From Shewanella inventionis (GTDB lineage: Bacteria > Pseudomonadota > Gammaproteobacteria > Enterobacterales > Shewanellaceae), in assembly GCF_014641855.1 (NCBI RefSeq), contig NZ_BMII01000039.1, positions 1-37,843 on the forward strand: a stretch of 37,843 nucleotides of DNA. Direction: 5' to 3'. The notes beneath the pieces were generated by a model, which saw only the letters and a program-made list of their open reading frames with translations, was not told the origin of the DNA and did not search any database. Made by a program: the position numbers and the translations under genes. Positions within the stretch are counted from its first letter, which is position 1. Each line of letters begins with the position of its first letter. Shown one piece after another: positions 8,011 through 16,085 of the stretch.

Positions 8011-9004
8011 TCAATCAGCTAGCGCTTGGTCAAATGCCTTTATAAATACTGGGTAGTTTTCAATTTGTGGCATATGACCTAAGCCTTCAAGTTCAATTAA
8101 TGTTGAGCCTTTAATTAACTTGTGGGCATTCACACCCAGTGTTTTGTAGTCACCTAATGTTCTAGTGACCCCTTCTTTTAACCAGCCACGGCCAGGCCCA
8201 GTTTGATCTCGGGTACCAATGATTAGTATCGTTTCACTGGTGATTTGCGAAAACCTATCGACAATGTTTTCTGAGAATATTGGGCCATAGGTTAAGGCAT
8301 TATTCCACGCTATCACTGGCCAATCATCGCCTGCAAGCATGCCTTGTAACGGCGCTAACAATTTTTCATATTCATTTGACCATTTACCATCATAGTAATT
8401 GGCTTTCTGGTAATTTCTGGCTTTATCAACACTGGTGGCGAGTTCATTTTTATAAAAAAAGTTAACGTCTTTAAATTGCACATACCGGCTGTAATCTTCT
8501 AAGCCAATAGGATTAATCAAAATAAGCTTATTTACCGCGTTTGGATAGTTAACCGCAAATGTTGTTGCTAACATGCCGCCCATTGAATGACCGACAAGAT
8601 CAATTTTATTAATGTGTAAACTGTCGAGTAATAACTTAGTGTTTAACGCCAACTGGCCAAAACTGTATTGATAAAAGTCGGGTTTAGTGGATTTACCAAA
8701 ACCGATTTGATCAGGAATAATCACTCGGTAGCCTTTCGCTAATAAATCGTTTGCAACCTGCTCCCAGTAGTAACCAGAAAAGTTTTTACCATGCAAAAGT
8801 ACAATCACTTTTTTGGTATTTTTGTCGCCAATGTCCATATAACGCATGGCTAAATCGTTTTTTTGCGAATTAAAATTAAACGTTTGGACTTCAAAGGGAT
8901 AATCAAAGCCATCTAACTCTTTATTGTAGCTGACAGGCTCTGCTGCAAAAACCGACGGCAACACCATCAATAGGCTCAATAATATTAAAAAAAAATCGAA
9001 TCAT
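8011..9004 (-). CDS. Exported alpha/beta hydrolase, signal peptide interrupted by a -1/+1 frame problem
   Basis: An alpha/beta-hydrolase fold enzyme of about 331 aa if the frame is restored. Catalytic features (numbered from an in-frame TTG at 8979) are: HGKNFSGYYW oxyanion region at 63-72, nucleophile elbow GHSMGG with Ser132, an acid in GTRDQTGPG, and the His in GLGHMPQIE near the C-terminus. The reading frame that encodes the enzyme is open only from about 9000 and its first usable codon is TTG 8979, which leaves half a signal peptide and no ribosome site. The ATG at 9004 has an excellent GAGG site 5 bp upstream but is out of frame across a run of nine T. With eight T it would read MIRFFLILLLSLLMV then AFA-type cleavage, a perfect signal peptide. 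From the ATG as written, translation stops after about 27 codons. Substrate unknown. Confidence 0.7.
8987..8995. repeat. Homopolymer A9/T9 tract at the frameshift
   Basis: Nine consecutive A on the plus strand (T9 in the coding strand) lie between codon 3 of the likely true start and the hydrophobic core of the signal peptide. One base fewer restores a single open frame from the ATG at 9004 to the stop at 8011. It is a candidate slippage or phase-variation site, or a sequencing error. Confidence 0.7.
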
Positions 9005-9230
9005 ACTTGCCTCACTCATAAAAACGATAAACTAACGAAAATGCAAACTACCAGCCAGTTATTGCTAATACAACATCGTTCTTTTCATCTATTACATGGC
9101 GGCGCAATATCAACACATGCAAGAAAATCCCACTCATGTTGCATTGATGCTTAGTTAGGCCAAGCAAGTTACGCCTCTTACCGGCAATAACAATCTGGGC
9201 CTCACATACCTTTACACACCTTACCACTTG

Positions 9231-10025
9231 TTAACTCACGTGTTTCGGCAACAAATTGTACGCGGTTCTAACGGTATCATACCCATATAATCGCTCAAGC
9301 TTACGTACAATAAAGTGGCCTCTTGCCATGTCTTGAAAGTGGTCAATAAACAAGGTGTTAATGATGGCACCACCAGCGGCGCCAATGGCCGGTATAGCTT
9401 GAGCCGCGGCCTTTTGAGTAACTTGTACGCCAAATTTTTCAGCAATATGACTGATAAGCTTAACCAAGAGCGGTGCGGTTTCATCGGTTATGCCTTTTTT
9501 AACCATAAACTCAGCGGCCTCGGTTACCGATTTAGCCAACGCTGCTCTCACGGTAAAATATCCAGACTCGCTGCTGTCGTCTAAATCACTGGCGCCGCCT
9601 AAAGCAAACACTTCTAAACAGGCCATTTTTGTCTCTAACGAGGTAATCAACTCACCTTCGCTACGGGCAATATCAGCTATCGATCGCAACATAATGGTAG
9701 TAGATACAGGGAGTTCAACGGCAATGGCTGTTAAGCCAAAAAAACCGCCCACGCCACCACTCACCGCAACACCTAGTTTATGCCAACGATTCGATGATAT
9801 CTCACCGGGGCTGTCTTTCATGGTAAAAATAGCCGCTTCTGAGGCTTTCATTAGTGATTTTTCGGTGACCTTAGCGATATTTTTATTCCAGTTAGCAGGC
9901 AGTAATGCCAACCCTTTTTCAATTGGCGAACCTATAAAATTGGTTATTTTTACCGCCAAGCCTGGGTTTTCTAATAGTGATTTGGCAATCGCAAGTTCTT
10001 TGTGATGCAATTGAGAAATATTCAA
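9231..10025 (-). CDS. EcsC-family protein
   Basis: A 264-aa protein of the EcsC family (PF12787-type), named after a B. subtilis Ecs-locus protein; its biochemical function is not established. Typical features are a helical N-terminus, a glycine-rich hydrophobic stretch (VAVSGGVGGFFGLTAIAVELPVSTTIMLRSI), and a second hydrophobic Ala/Gly segment near the C-terminus (AAAQAIPAIGAAGGAIINTLF). These suggest membrane association. A TTG at 10025 is chosen as start because GGGGGAG sits 5 bp before it; the open frame runs six codons further up to another TTG at 10043, which has no ribosome site. It follows a 79-aa gene in the same direction by about 80 bp and is probably co-transcribed with it. Confidence 0.8.
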   Translation of the reverse strand: MNISQLHHKELAIAKSLLENPGLAVKITNFIGSPIEKGLALLPANWNKNIAKVTEKSLMKASEAAIFTMKDSPGEISSNRWHKLGVAVSGGVGGFFGLTAIAVELPVSTTIMLRSIADIARSEGELITSLETKMACLEVFALGGASDLDDSSESGYFTVRAALAKSVTEAAEFMVKKGITDETAPLLVKLISHIAEKFGVQVTQKAAAQAIPAIGAAGGAIINTLFIDHFQDMARGHFIVRKLERLYGYDTVRTAYNLLPKHVS

Positions 10026-10104
10026 CGATTCTCCCCCTAACAACAGTGCTATGACGTCACAAAAAAATGAATATTCAAATAGTCATACAATAAAGTGAAC
10101 CACT

Positions 10105-10344
10105 TTAATCATCAGTTTTCACGTTTTGGCTGACTGTTTTGGTATTTTTACTCACTATAGTCTGCATTTCTTGCTCAGTTTTGAGGCGACAAACAGCCAA
10201 CTGACCTAAACGCATCGCTTTAATTGCCTCTAAAGGATCTTCACTCTGACGACCTCGTTGTGACATATCATAAGCAACACTATCATCAACAATCTCATCC
10301 ATATTGTCATCAACAGACGTTGTATCATTTTTGGGCGTTGCCAT
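10105..10344 (-). CDS. Small acidic hypothetical protein
   Basis: A 79-aa protein with no recognised domain. The first ~40 residues are rich in Asp and Glu (DDNMDEIVDDS) and probably disordered. The middle (DPLEAIKAMRLGQLAVCRLKTEQEM) looks helical, and the tail is polar. AGAGG at 6 bp before the ATG supports translation. It sits immediately upstream of the EcsC-family gene in the same direction, which suggests a partner role, but nothing in the sequence shows one. Confidence 0.6.
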   Translation of the reverse strand: MATPKNDTTSVDDNMDEIVDDSVAYDMSQRGRQSEDPLEAIKAMRLGQLAVCRLKTEQEMQTIVSKNTKTVSQNVKTDD

Positions 10345-10533
10345 TACAGCCTCTTTTATATTTAAGTCGTTTTAGTAAAAAATATCGTTTAAGCGAGCTA
10401 AACAGGTCATTTTCACCATATTTAATAACATACCTCTTTCTCTACTCATGAGGATAGCCTTTGATCATAGTCATATTAATCACACCGCTAAACTCACCAT
10501 GCCGCAATCAGCCAAAACAAAAAATGCCAATAA

Positions 10534-10567
10534 AAAACACCTTGTCAGTAACCTAACAAGGTGTTTT
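10534..10567. terminator. Symmetrical hairpin terminator at the end of the fdh operon
   Basis: AAAACACCTTGT (10534-10545) pairs with ACAAGGTGTTTT (10556-10567) around a 10-nt loop. It lies about 40 bp past the fdhC stop codon and would end the long formate dehydrogenase transcript. It works equally on the plus strand. Confidence 0.8.
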
Positions 10568-10609
10568 ATCTCTATCATGAACAAGTGGATTCGCACTTAT
10601 TTTATAGGC

Positions 10610-11626
10610 TTACTCTTTGTATTTTAACGTGCCATCGGCTTTGATTTCGTCGTACCACACATTATGGTGCTGCGAAGCCCAGTTTTCGTCACAATAGCCA
10701 GATACCATACACTCCATACCACCTTCACTGAGTACGGTTGCCATCCAAATATGCACAATGGTAAATGCGATTAAAATCGTCGCACTAACACCGTGTATCA
10801 GCAAGGCAATCATTGACAGCTCACGAGGTAATTCCAGTGTTGGGAACACCAGCATAACGCCTGTAGCACTGATGCTTAGACCAAAAATAGCTAAGGTCCA
10901 AAACCACATTTTTTCACCCGCGTTGGCAAATCCACTGTCTGGATGTTTGCCTTTAAACGGACCAAAATTAATGTAGCCACCTACCACTAAAAACCATTTT
11001 AAATCATACATTTTAAAGGTTTGTAATGGCATCCATTTAATCACACACAACAACCAAGACACCATAAAAATGGGTCCAGACCAATCGTGAGTAAACTTAC
11101 AAAATGCAATGAGTCCGGCCCATATTCCTTCGCCCACATAAGGCGCAAGAAAATGCCGTCCGAGCATAATAACAATGCCCGTTACCATTAGTGTGAGGCA
11201 AGATACTGCCATTATCCAATGTAACCACAGATCGCTTTTGTTCCATCGAAGCACCATTTTACCTGAAAAGCCTTTACTCAGTTTAGATGGACCATTGACT
11301 AAGTAAAACACTAAAAAGGCACCAAAAACCCCTATTACGGCTAAGCCGATTGCAGGTTTTAGGTAGGTATTTCGCAATGCCTTTCCTTCATTGCCGGCAA
11401 CATTGATAAGTACATCGGCTTCTAACGCTTTATCTGTACTGTATCCCGGTTCGCCGGCTTTTACTGCACGCCAGAGATCTGCATCGCTGGATTTAGACGT
11501 TGCTTGTTGCTGGCTAGATTGTTCATCAGCGGCATACACCGGCGATGTGGCCAATCCTAATCCCATACACAGAACCAACAGAGCAAACATCCTGCGCAGT
11601 GATTTGTTTAACGTTAAAGTTAACAT
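10610..11626 (-). CDS. fdhC: Formate dehydrogenase gamma subunit, cytochrome b556
   Basis: A 338-aa membrane subunit that accepts electrons from FdhB through two b-type haems and delivers them to quinone. It begins with a signal-like segment ending in PVYA (residues 29-32) and a ~70-residue periplasmic region (to about 98), then a first hydrophobic helix (PAIGLAVIGVFGAFLVFYLV). The usual four-helix cytochrome b core follows, with candidate haem-ligand histidines in LWLHWIMAV, CKFTHDWSG and LLIHGVSATILIAFTIVHIW. The ATG at 11626 is chosen because AAGGAG lies 5 bp before it; the GTG at 11632 overlaps that site. It is the last gene of the operon, 46 bp after fdhB. Confidence 0.9.
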   Translation of the reverse strand: MLTLTLNKSLRRMFALLVLCMGLGLATSPVYAADEQSSQQQATSKSSDADLWRAVKAGEPGYSTDKALEADVLINVAGNEGKALRNTYLKPAIGLAVIGVFGAFLVFYLVNGPSKLSKGFSGKMVLRWNKSDLWLHWIMAVSCLTLMVTGIVIMLGRHFLAPYVGEGIWAGLIAFCKFTHDWSGPIFMVSWLLCVIKWMPLQTFKMYDLKWFLVVGGYINFGPFKGKHPDSGFANAGEKMWFWTLAIFGLSISATGVMLVFPTLELPRELSMIALLIHGVSATILIAFTIVHIWMATVLSEGGMECMVSGYCDENWASQHHNVWYDEIKADGTLKYKE

Positions 11627-11672
11627 TGTCACTCCTTAAGTGGCTGCGAACTTAATCGCAGCCCATGCTCGG

Positions 11673-12269
11673 TTAGATCATTTCGCCTGTTTTAGGATTG
11701 TAGCCCCAAATCACATTTGGATTACCGCGTGTTGCCATACGTTGACGGTAAATGTCAGACACTATGCCTGCATCGCCCGCAAGTAACGCTTTGGTTGCAC
11801 ATAACTCGGCGCACATAGGTAATTTACCTTCTGCAATACGGTTTGAACCGTATTTTTGGCGCTCTGCATCAGAATGATCTTCTTCAGGGCCACCCGCACA
11901 GAATGTACATTTATCCATTTTACCGCGGCTACCAAATGCAGTCTTTTTAGGGAACTGCGGTGCACCAAATGGGCAAGCATAGAAGCAGTATCCACAACCG
12001 ATACAGGTATCTTTGTTGTGCAATACTATGCCGTCTTCGGTACGGTAGAAACAGTCTGCAGGACATACGGCCATACAAGGCGCGTCGGTACAGTGCATAC
12101 AAGCAACTGATATTGATGCTTCTCCTGGTTCACCATCGTGAAGTGTCACCACGCGGCGACGTTGAATACCCCACTCTAAAGCAGAGTCGTTCTCGTTTTT
12201 ACAAGCTGTGACGCAACCGTTACACTCGATGCAGCGTTTGGTGTCACACAGAAATTTCATGACTGCCAT
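11673..12269 (-). CDS. fdhB: Formate dehydrogenase beta subunit, four [4Fe-4S] ferredoxin
   Basis: A 198-aa iron-sulfur subunit that wires FdhA to the cytochrome. Four cysteine groups are visible: C13/16/19/23, C57/60/65/69, C89/92/95/99 (CIGCGYCFYACP), and C121/124 with C153/157. This is the standard pattern of DMSO-reductase-family electron-transfer subunits. It has no signal peptide and no C-terminal membrane anchor, so it is presumably exported with FdhA as a complex. GAGGAG lies 10 bp upstream of the ATG. It is 27 bp downstream of fdhA and 46 bp upstream of fdhC, within the operon. Confidence 0.93.
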   Translation of the reverse strand: MAVMKFLCDTKRCIECNGCVTACKNENDSALEWGIQRRRVVTLHDGEPGEASISVACMHCTDAPCMAVCPADCFYRTEDGIVLHNKDTCIGCGYCFYACPFGAPQFPKKTAFGSRGKMDKCTFCAGGPEEDHSDAERQKYGSNRIAEGKLPMCAELCATKALLAGDAGIVSDIYRQRMATRGNPNVIWGYNPKTGEMI

Positions 12270-12296
12270 AATGGCTTATCTCCTCATCAAGTGTTG

Positions 12297-15146
12297 TTAG
12301 GCTTTGCTGATCTGACACAAGCTAGACTTAGTCTCTTGCATCTGAGTCACAACGTCATAGCCATAGGTCATTACAGTGTTAGCTGATTCGCCAATAACGT
12401 AAGGTACCGTGCCTTCTGGGTAGTTTTTCTCTAGGCTCTTGCCTTCAAATACACCCGCAAAGTGGTATGGCATAAAACATTCACCTGCAATAACACGTGG
12501 TGTCACCATTGCTTTAACGGTGATCTTTGCCCCTTCTGGACTGTGAACAAACACGTCGTCACCATCACGTAAACCGCGATCTGCAGCATCTGCTGGGTTG
12601 ATCTCGATAAACATTTCTTGCTGAAGTTCTGCAAGCCATGGGTTTGAACGGGTTTCTTCACCACCACCTTCGTATTCAACCAAACGACCTGTAGTAACCG
12701 CTAATGGGAAGTCGGTTGCAAAGTCTTTATCTTGAATAGACTTATAAAGTGTTGGTAGACGTGCAACCATGCGGTCTTCATAAGTAGGGTATTTAGCCAC
12801 TAAATCACGACGAGGTGTGTATAGCGGTTCACGGTGTAATGGAATGTCATCAGGGAAGTTCCACACGATACAGCGCGCTTTCGCGTTACCGTACGGGATA
12901 CAACCATGCTTAATCGCCACACGTTGGATACCACCAGAAATATCGGTTTTCCAGTTTTGCCCTTCCGCGTGTACTTTTTCTTCAGCGGTTAAGTCATCCC
13001 ACCAGCCAAGCTGTTTAAGCATGTCAGCGGTAAACTCTGGATAACCGTCTTGAATTTCAGATCCTTTTGAGTAAGACCCTTCGGCAAGAATGTTGTTGCC
13101 ATTATGCTCAACACCATAACGCGCGCGGAAGTTACCACCACCGTCTTTTACTTCACGGCCGGTACGATACAAAATTTGCGTACCTGGATGCTTCATTTCT
13201 GGTGTACCCCAACATGGCCAAGGTAGACCATAGGTTTCACCTTTAGCTGGACCGCCTGGTGCCTCTAACGAGTCAACATCAAACGTGCCCCAGTTTTCTT
13301 GGTGCATTTTCAATCGCTCAGGGCTTTGACCTGTATAACCAATGGTCCACATGCCCTTGTTAAACTCGCGGGTCACATCTTCTACTAATGGCTCTTCGCC
13401 ATTGACTTTAATGTGCTTACAGAATTGCTCTGCAACGCCCCATTTTTTAGCCAACTTGTACATAATGATGTGATCAGGTAACGACTCAAACAATGGATCA
13501 ATGACTTGCGTGCGCCACTGAAGCGAACGGTTTGACGCAGACACAGAGCCATAGGTTTCAAACTGAGTTGCCGCAGGTAATAGATACACGCCATCTTGAC
13601 GTTCGTGCATAACACCCGCCATAGTTGGGAATGGATCGACAACGACTACGGTGTCCATTTTGTTCAGAGCTTCACGCACTTCACGGCCACGGGTTTCAGT
13701 GTTAACAGATTGACCCCAGAAGAATGCGAGACGAATATTGTCTTTTTGCGCAATCTTGGTTTTGTCTTCTAACACGCCATCATGCCAACGAGAACAAGGA
13801 ATACCTGCCGAGGTTTGCGGATCTTGCCCAAGATATTGTGCCTGATCAAAACGGCCTTTAATCCAGCTTGGCTCGAGATCCCACACATTAGCCCAATGGT
13901 CCCATGCACCAGTTGTTAAACCATAGTAACCCGGTAAATTGTCAAACAATAAGCCAAAGTCTGTGGCACCCTGTACGTTATCGTGACCACGGAAAATATT
14001 GGTTCCGCCGCCTTCGACACCCATGTTGCCAAGGGCTAGCTGTAAAATACAGTATGCACGAGTGTTAGCGTTACCAACGTGATGCTGAGTACCACCCATA
14101 CACCATACTACGGTGCCGGGTTTGGTTTCTGCCATCATTTTAGCAACACGATACATTTGCGCTTTAGGTACACCAACTACATTTTCAACTTCTTCTGGCG
14201 TATATTTTTTCACTTCTTCTTGGATACGTTCCATGCCGTATACACGTTGAGAGATGAACGAATCATCTTGCCAACCGTTTTCGAAGATGTGCCATAACAG
14301 ACCATAAATAAATGGAATGTCGGTACCTGGACGAATATGCACATACTCATCAGACTTAGCGGCTGTACGAGTAAAGCGTGGATCAACAACAATGATTTTT
14401 GCACCGCGCTCTTTACCAATTAAAATGTGCTGCATCGCTACTGGATGCGCTTCACATGGGTTAGAACCGATGAACATCATGCATTTTGAGTTGCGGATGT
14501 CGTTAAACGAGTTAGTTTGCGCACCGTAGCCCCAGGTGTTTGCTACACCAGCTACCGTGGTAGAGTGACAAATACGTGCAGAGTGATCGACATTGTTAGT
14601 GCCCCACATTGCTGCTAATTTGCGATATAAATAAGCTTGTTCGTTTGAAAATTTGGCGCTGCCCATGAAGTAAACTGAATCTGGACCAGACTCTTGACGA
14701 ATCGTTTCCATTTTATCGCCAACTTCATTAATGGCTTGCTCCCATGAAAGACGCTTCCACTTGCCGCCTTCTAATTTCATTGGGTATTTTAAGCGTTTTT
14801 CACCGTGACCATGCTCACGCAGTGCAGCACCTTTGGCACAATGTCCACCTTGGTTAAATGGATGATCGAATGCAGGCTCTTGCCCTGTCCACACCCCATT
14901 TTGTACTTCAGCATAAATACCACAACCCACTGAACAGTGAGAACAGATGGTTCTTTTCACTTCAGTTGGTGCGTTATGAGGCACATCTTTTGCCTCAGCT
15001 TTACGCATCATACCTGCACCAAGCATTGACGCTGCGGCAATACCACCTGTCGCCAAACTGGCAGACTTGAGGAATTGACGTCGGTTAAGACCTAAGCCAG
15101 ACGTTGTTTTAGTCTCGACTGTGTCTGATTTGCGGGTTAATCGCAT
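12297..15146 (-). CDS. fdhA: Formate dehydrogenase alpha subunit, molybdopterin enzyme with TAT signal
   Basis: A 949-aa catalytic subunit that oxidises formate to CO2 in the periplasm using a bis-MGD cofactor and one [4Fe-4S] cluster. It begins with a twin-arginine signal (RRQFLK, Arg22-Arg23, then an Ala/Gly-rich h-region). The cluster cysteines are C68, C71, C75 and C103 (CSHCSVGC, then GGHCAKG). ARICHSTTVA carries the metal ligand as cysteine (Cys193) where E. coli FdnG has selenocysteine, followed by the catalytic His194. The C-terminal cofactor-binding domain is present (TTGRLVEYEGGGEETRSNPWLAEL onward). AAGGAG precedes both GTG 15149 and ATG 15146; I take the ATG. It is 16 bp after fdhX. 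Confidence 0.95.
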   Translation of the reverse strand: MRLTRKSDTVETKTTSGLGLNRRQFLKSASLATGGIAAASMLGAGMMRKAEAKDVPHNAPTEVKRTICSHCSVGCGIYAEVQNGVWTGQEPAFDHPFNQGGHCAKGAALREHGHGEKRLKYPMKLEGGKWKRLSWEQAINEVGDKMETIRQESGPDSVYFMGSAKFSNEQAYLYRKLAAMWGTNNVDHSARICHSTTVAGVANTWGYGAQTNSFNDIRNSKCMMFIGSNPCEAHPVAMQHILIGKERGAKIIVVDPRFTRTAAKSDEYVHIRPGTDIPFIYGLLWHIFENGWQDDSFISQRVYGMERIQEEVKKYTPEEVENVVGVPKAQMYRVAKMMAETKPGTVVWCMGGTQHHVGNANTRAYCILQLALGNMGVEGGGTNIFRGHDNVQGATDFGLLFDNLPGYYGLTTGAWDHWANVWDLEPSWIKGRFDQAQYLGQDPQTSAGIPCSRWHDGVLEDKTKIAQKDNIRLAFFWGQSVNTETRGREVREALNKMDTVVVVDPFPTMAGVMHERQDGVYLLPAATQFETYGSVSASNRSLQWRTQVIDPLFESLPDHIIMYKLAKKWGVAEQFCKHIKVNGEEPLVEDVTREFNKGMWTIGYTGQSPERLKMHQENWGTFDVDSLEAPGGPAKGETYGLPWPCWGTPEMKHPGTQILYRTGREVKDGGGNFRARYGVEHNGNNILAEGSYSKGSEIQDGYPEFTADMLKQLGWWDDLTAEEKVHAEGQNWKTDISGGIQRVAIKHGCIPYGNAKARCIVWNFPDDIPLHREPLYTPRRDLVAKYPTYEDRMVARLPTLYKSIQDKDFATDFPLAVTTGRLVEYEGGGEETRSNPWLAELQQEMFIEINPADAADRGLRDGDDVFVHSPEGAKITVKAMVTPRVIAGECFMPYHFAGVFEGKSLEKNYPEGTVPYVIGESANTVMTYGYDVVTQMQETKSSLCQISKA

Positions 15147-15162
15147 CACACACTCTCCTTTG

Positions 15163-15360
15163 TTATTTGCTTAACGAAGCATAGTAGTTACGAATATGCT
15201 CTGTTTCGCGGTAGTTACTGCCCGTAGGCTCCTGTGTAGACGGTTTAGTTACCTGAGCAAGTGCGGGTGCACTTACGCTAGCAACAGCACCTGCCGCACT
15301 GCCGAGCGCTAATGCTTTTAGCATTTGGCGACGACCCATGTCGGAAGCTTGCTTACTCAT
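15163..15360 (-). CDS. fdhX: Small TAT-signal protein of the formate dehydrogenase region (FdhX-like)
   Basis: A 65-aa protein with a twin-arginine motif (GRRQMLK, residues 9-15) and a hydrophobic Ala-rich segment ending APALA (31-35). The mature part is only ~30 residues and ends in RNYYASLSK. Small TAT proteins of this kind are recurrently encoded just before fdhA in epsilon- and gammaproteobacterial fdh operons. Their role is not established; a subunit or assembly aid for the exported complex is likely. AAGGAG sits 6 bp before the ATG. It is the fifth gene of the operon, 49 bp after the TorD-like gene. Confidence 0.85.
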   Translation of the reverse strand: MSKQASDMGRRQMLKALALGSAAGAVASVSAPALAQVTKPSTQEPTGSNYRETEHIRNYYASLSK

Positions 15361-15409
15361 AATGTCTCCTTGTTAATAAAAAGATGTGGCCAGTTGACCA
15401 TCATCCGGT

Positions 15410-16075
15410 TTAGTTAATTTGCACAGCTTGTTCTTCTACTGGATCTAAGTCAGCACTACCTGGACAATTCACCGGAATATTTAAACTTAACTGTTCAAAT
15501 TCGTTAGCTTCGGCCGTAAAAAAGGCGTTAGCCAGTTGCGCAACCGCAACGTAAAACTTAGCACTAGGTGTTTTAGCCAAATTGTCGCAAAAGCGAATAA
15601 TCCAGCTACCAATATGGCGTTGATAAAACGCTAATTGGCGATAACCTGGAGCTTCTAAAATGAGGCACCCCATCACTTCGCATAATGCGGCGACATGATC
15701 TTCGGGTTCTTTGACGTTTTCTTCGCGTTCAAACCCTAACTGCATTAAGTCACTGCGTAATGCGGCTAGGGGTTTGTCCATTAATGAACCCGTCATAAAC
15801 CAACTGCCGTAAGGCATAATTTCACCGCTGCCTACACCTAAAAAAATGGCAAAATATTCATCTTCTAAAGTATCTGTATTACTTTTTTGTGCTGCTTGCT
15901 TCAATGCAACCCAGGCGTCGCTCATGGCGTTGCCGTCTTCGACTTCTATGTCTAAATCAGCTAAAAACTGTAATAACTCGGTACTCGGTTGGCGGCGCAA
16001 TAATGCGGCCAATAGCTGATAAATATCTGCTCTTAATTGGTCGTTTTCGTTAATTTGTCTTATTGTTTCAGTCAT
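15410..16075 (-). CDS. TorD/DmsD-family molybdoenzyme chaperone
   Basis: A 221-aa all-helical cytoplasmic chaperone that would bind the FdhA twin-arginine leader and keep the enzyme from export until its cofactor is loaded. The family signature is clear: DEYFAIFLGVGSGEIMPYGSWFMTG, then the PLAALRSDLMQLGF helix, then PEDHVAALCEVMGCLI. The ATG at 16075 is preferred to the upstream in-frame ATG at 16126, which lies inside the preceding gene. From 16075 the gap to the upstream ferredoxin stop is 10 bp, and a weak AAGAGA precedes it. It is in the fdh operon directly before fdhX. Confidence 0.88.
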   Translation of the reverse strand: MTETIRQINENDQLRADIYQLLAALLRRQPSTELLQFLADLDIEVEDGNAMSDAWVALKQAAQKSNTDTLEDEYFAIFLGVGSGEIMPYGSWFMTGSLMDKPLAALRSDLMQLGFEREENVKEPEDHVAALCEVMGCLILEAPGYRQLAFYQRHIGSWIIRFCDNLAKTPSAKFYVAVAQLANAFFTAEANEFEQLSLNIPVNCPGSADLDPVEEQAVQIN

Positions 16076-16085
16076 AACAGATCTC

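Noticed and set aside
9315..10005. Two plus-strand open frames of 89 and 171 codons opposite the EcsC-family gene
   Set aside because: They lie entirely antisense to a well-supported gene, have no ribosome sites and no recognisable domain; treated as frame shadows.
14170..14570. Search for an in-frame UGA (selenocysteine) codon and SECIS element in fdhA
   Set aside because: The residue at the metal-ligand position is an ordinary cysteine codon (Cys193), so no selenocysteine machinery is needed.
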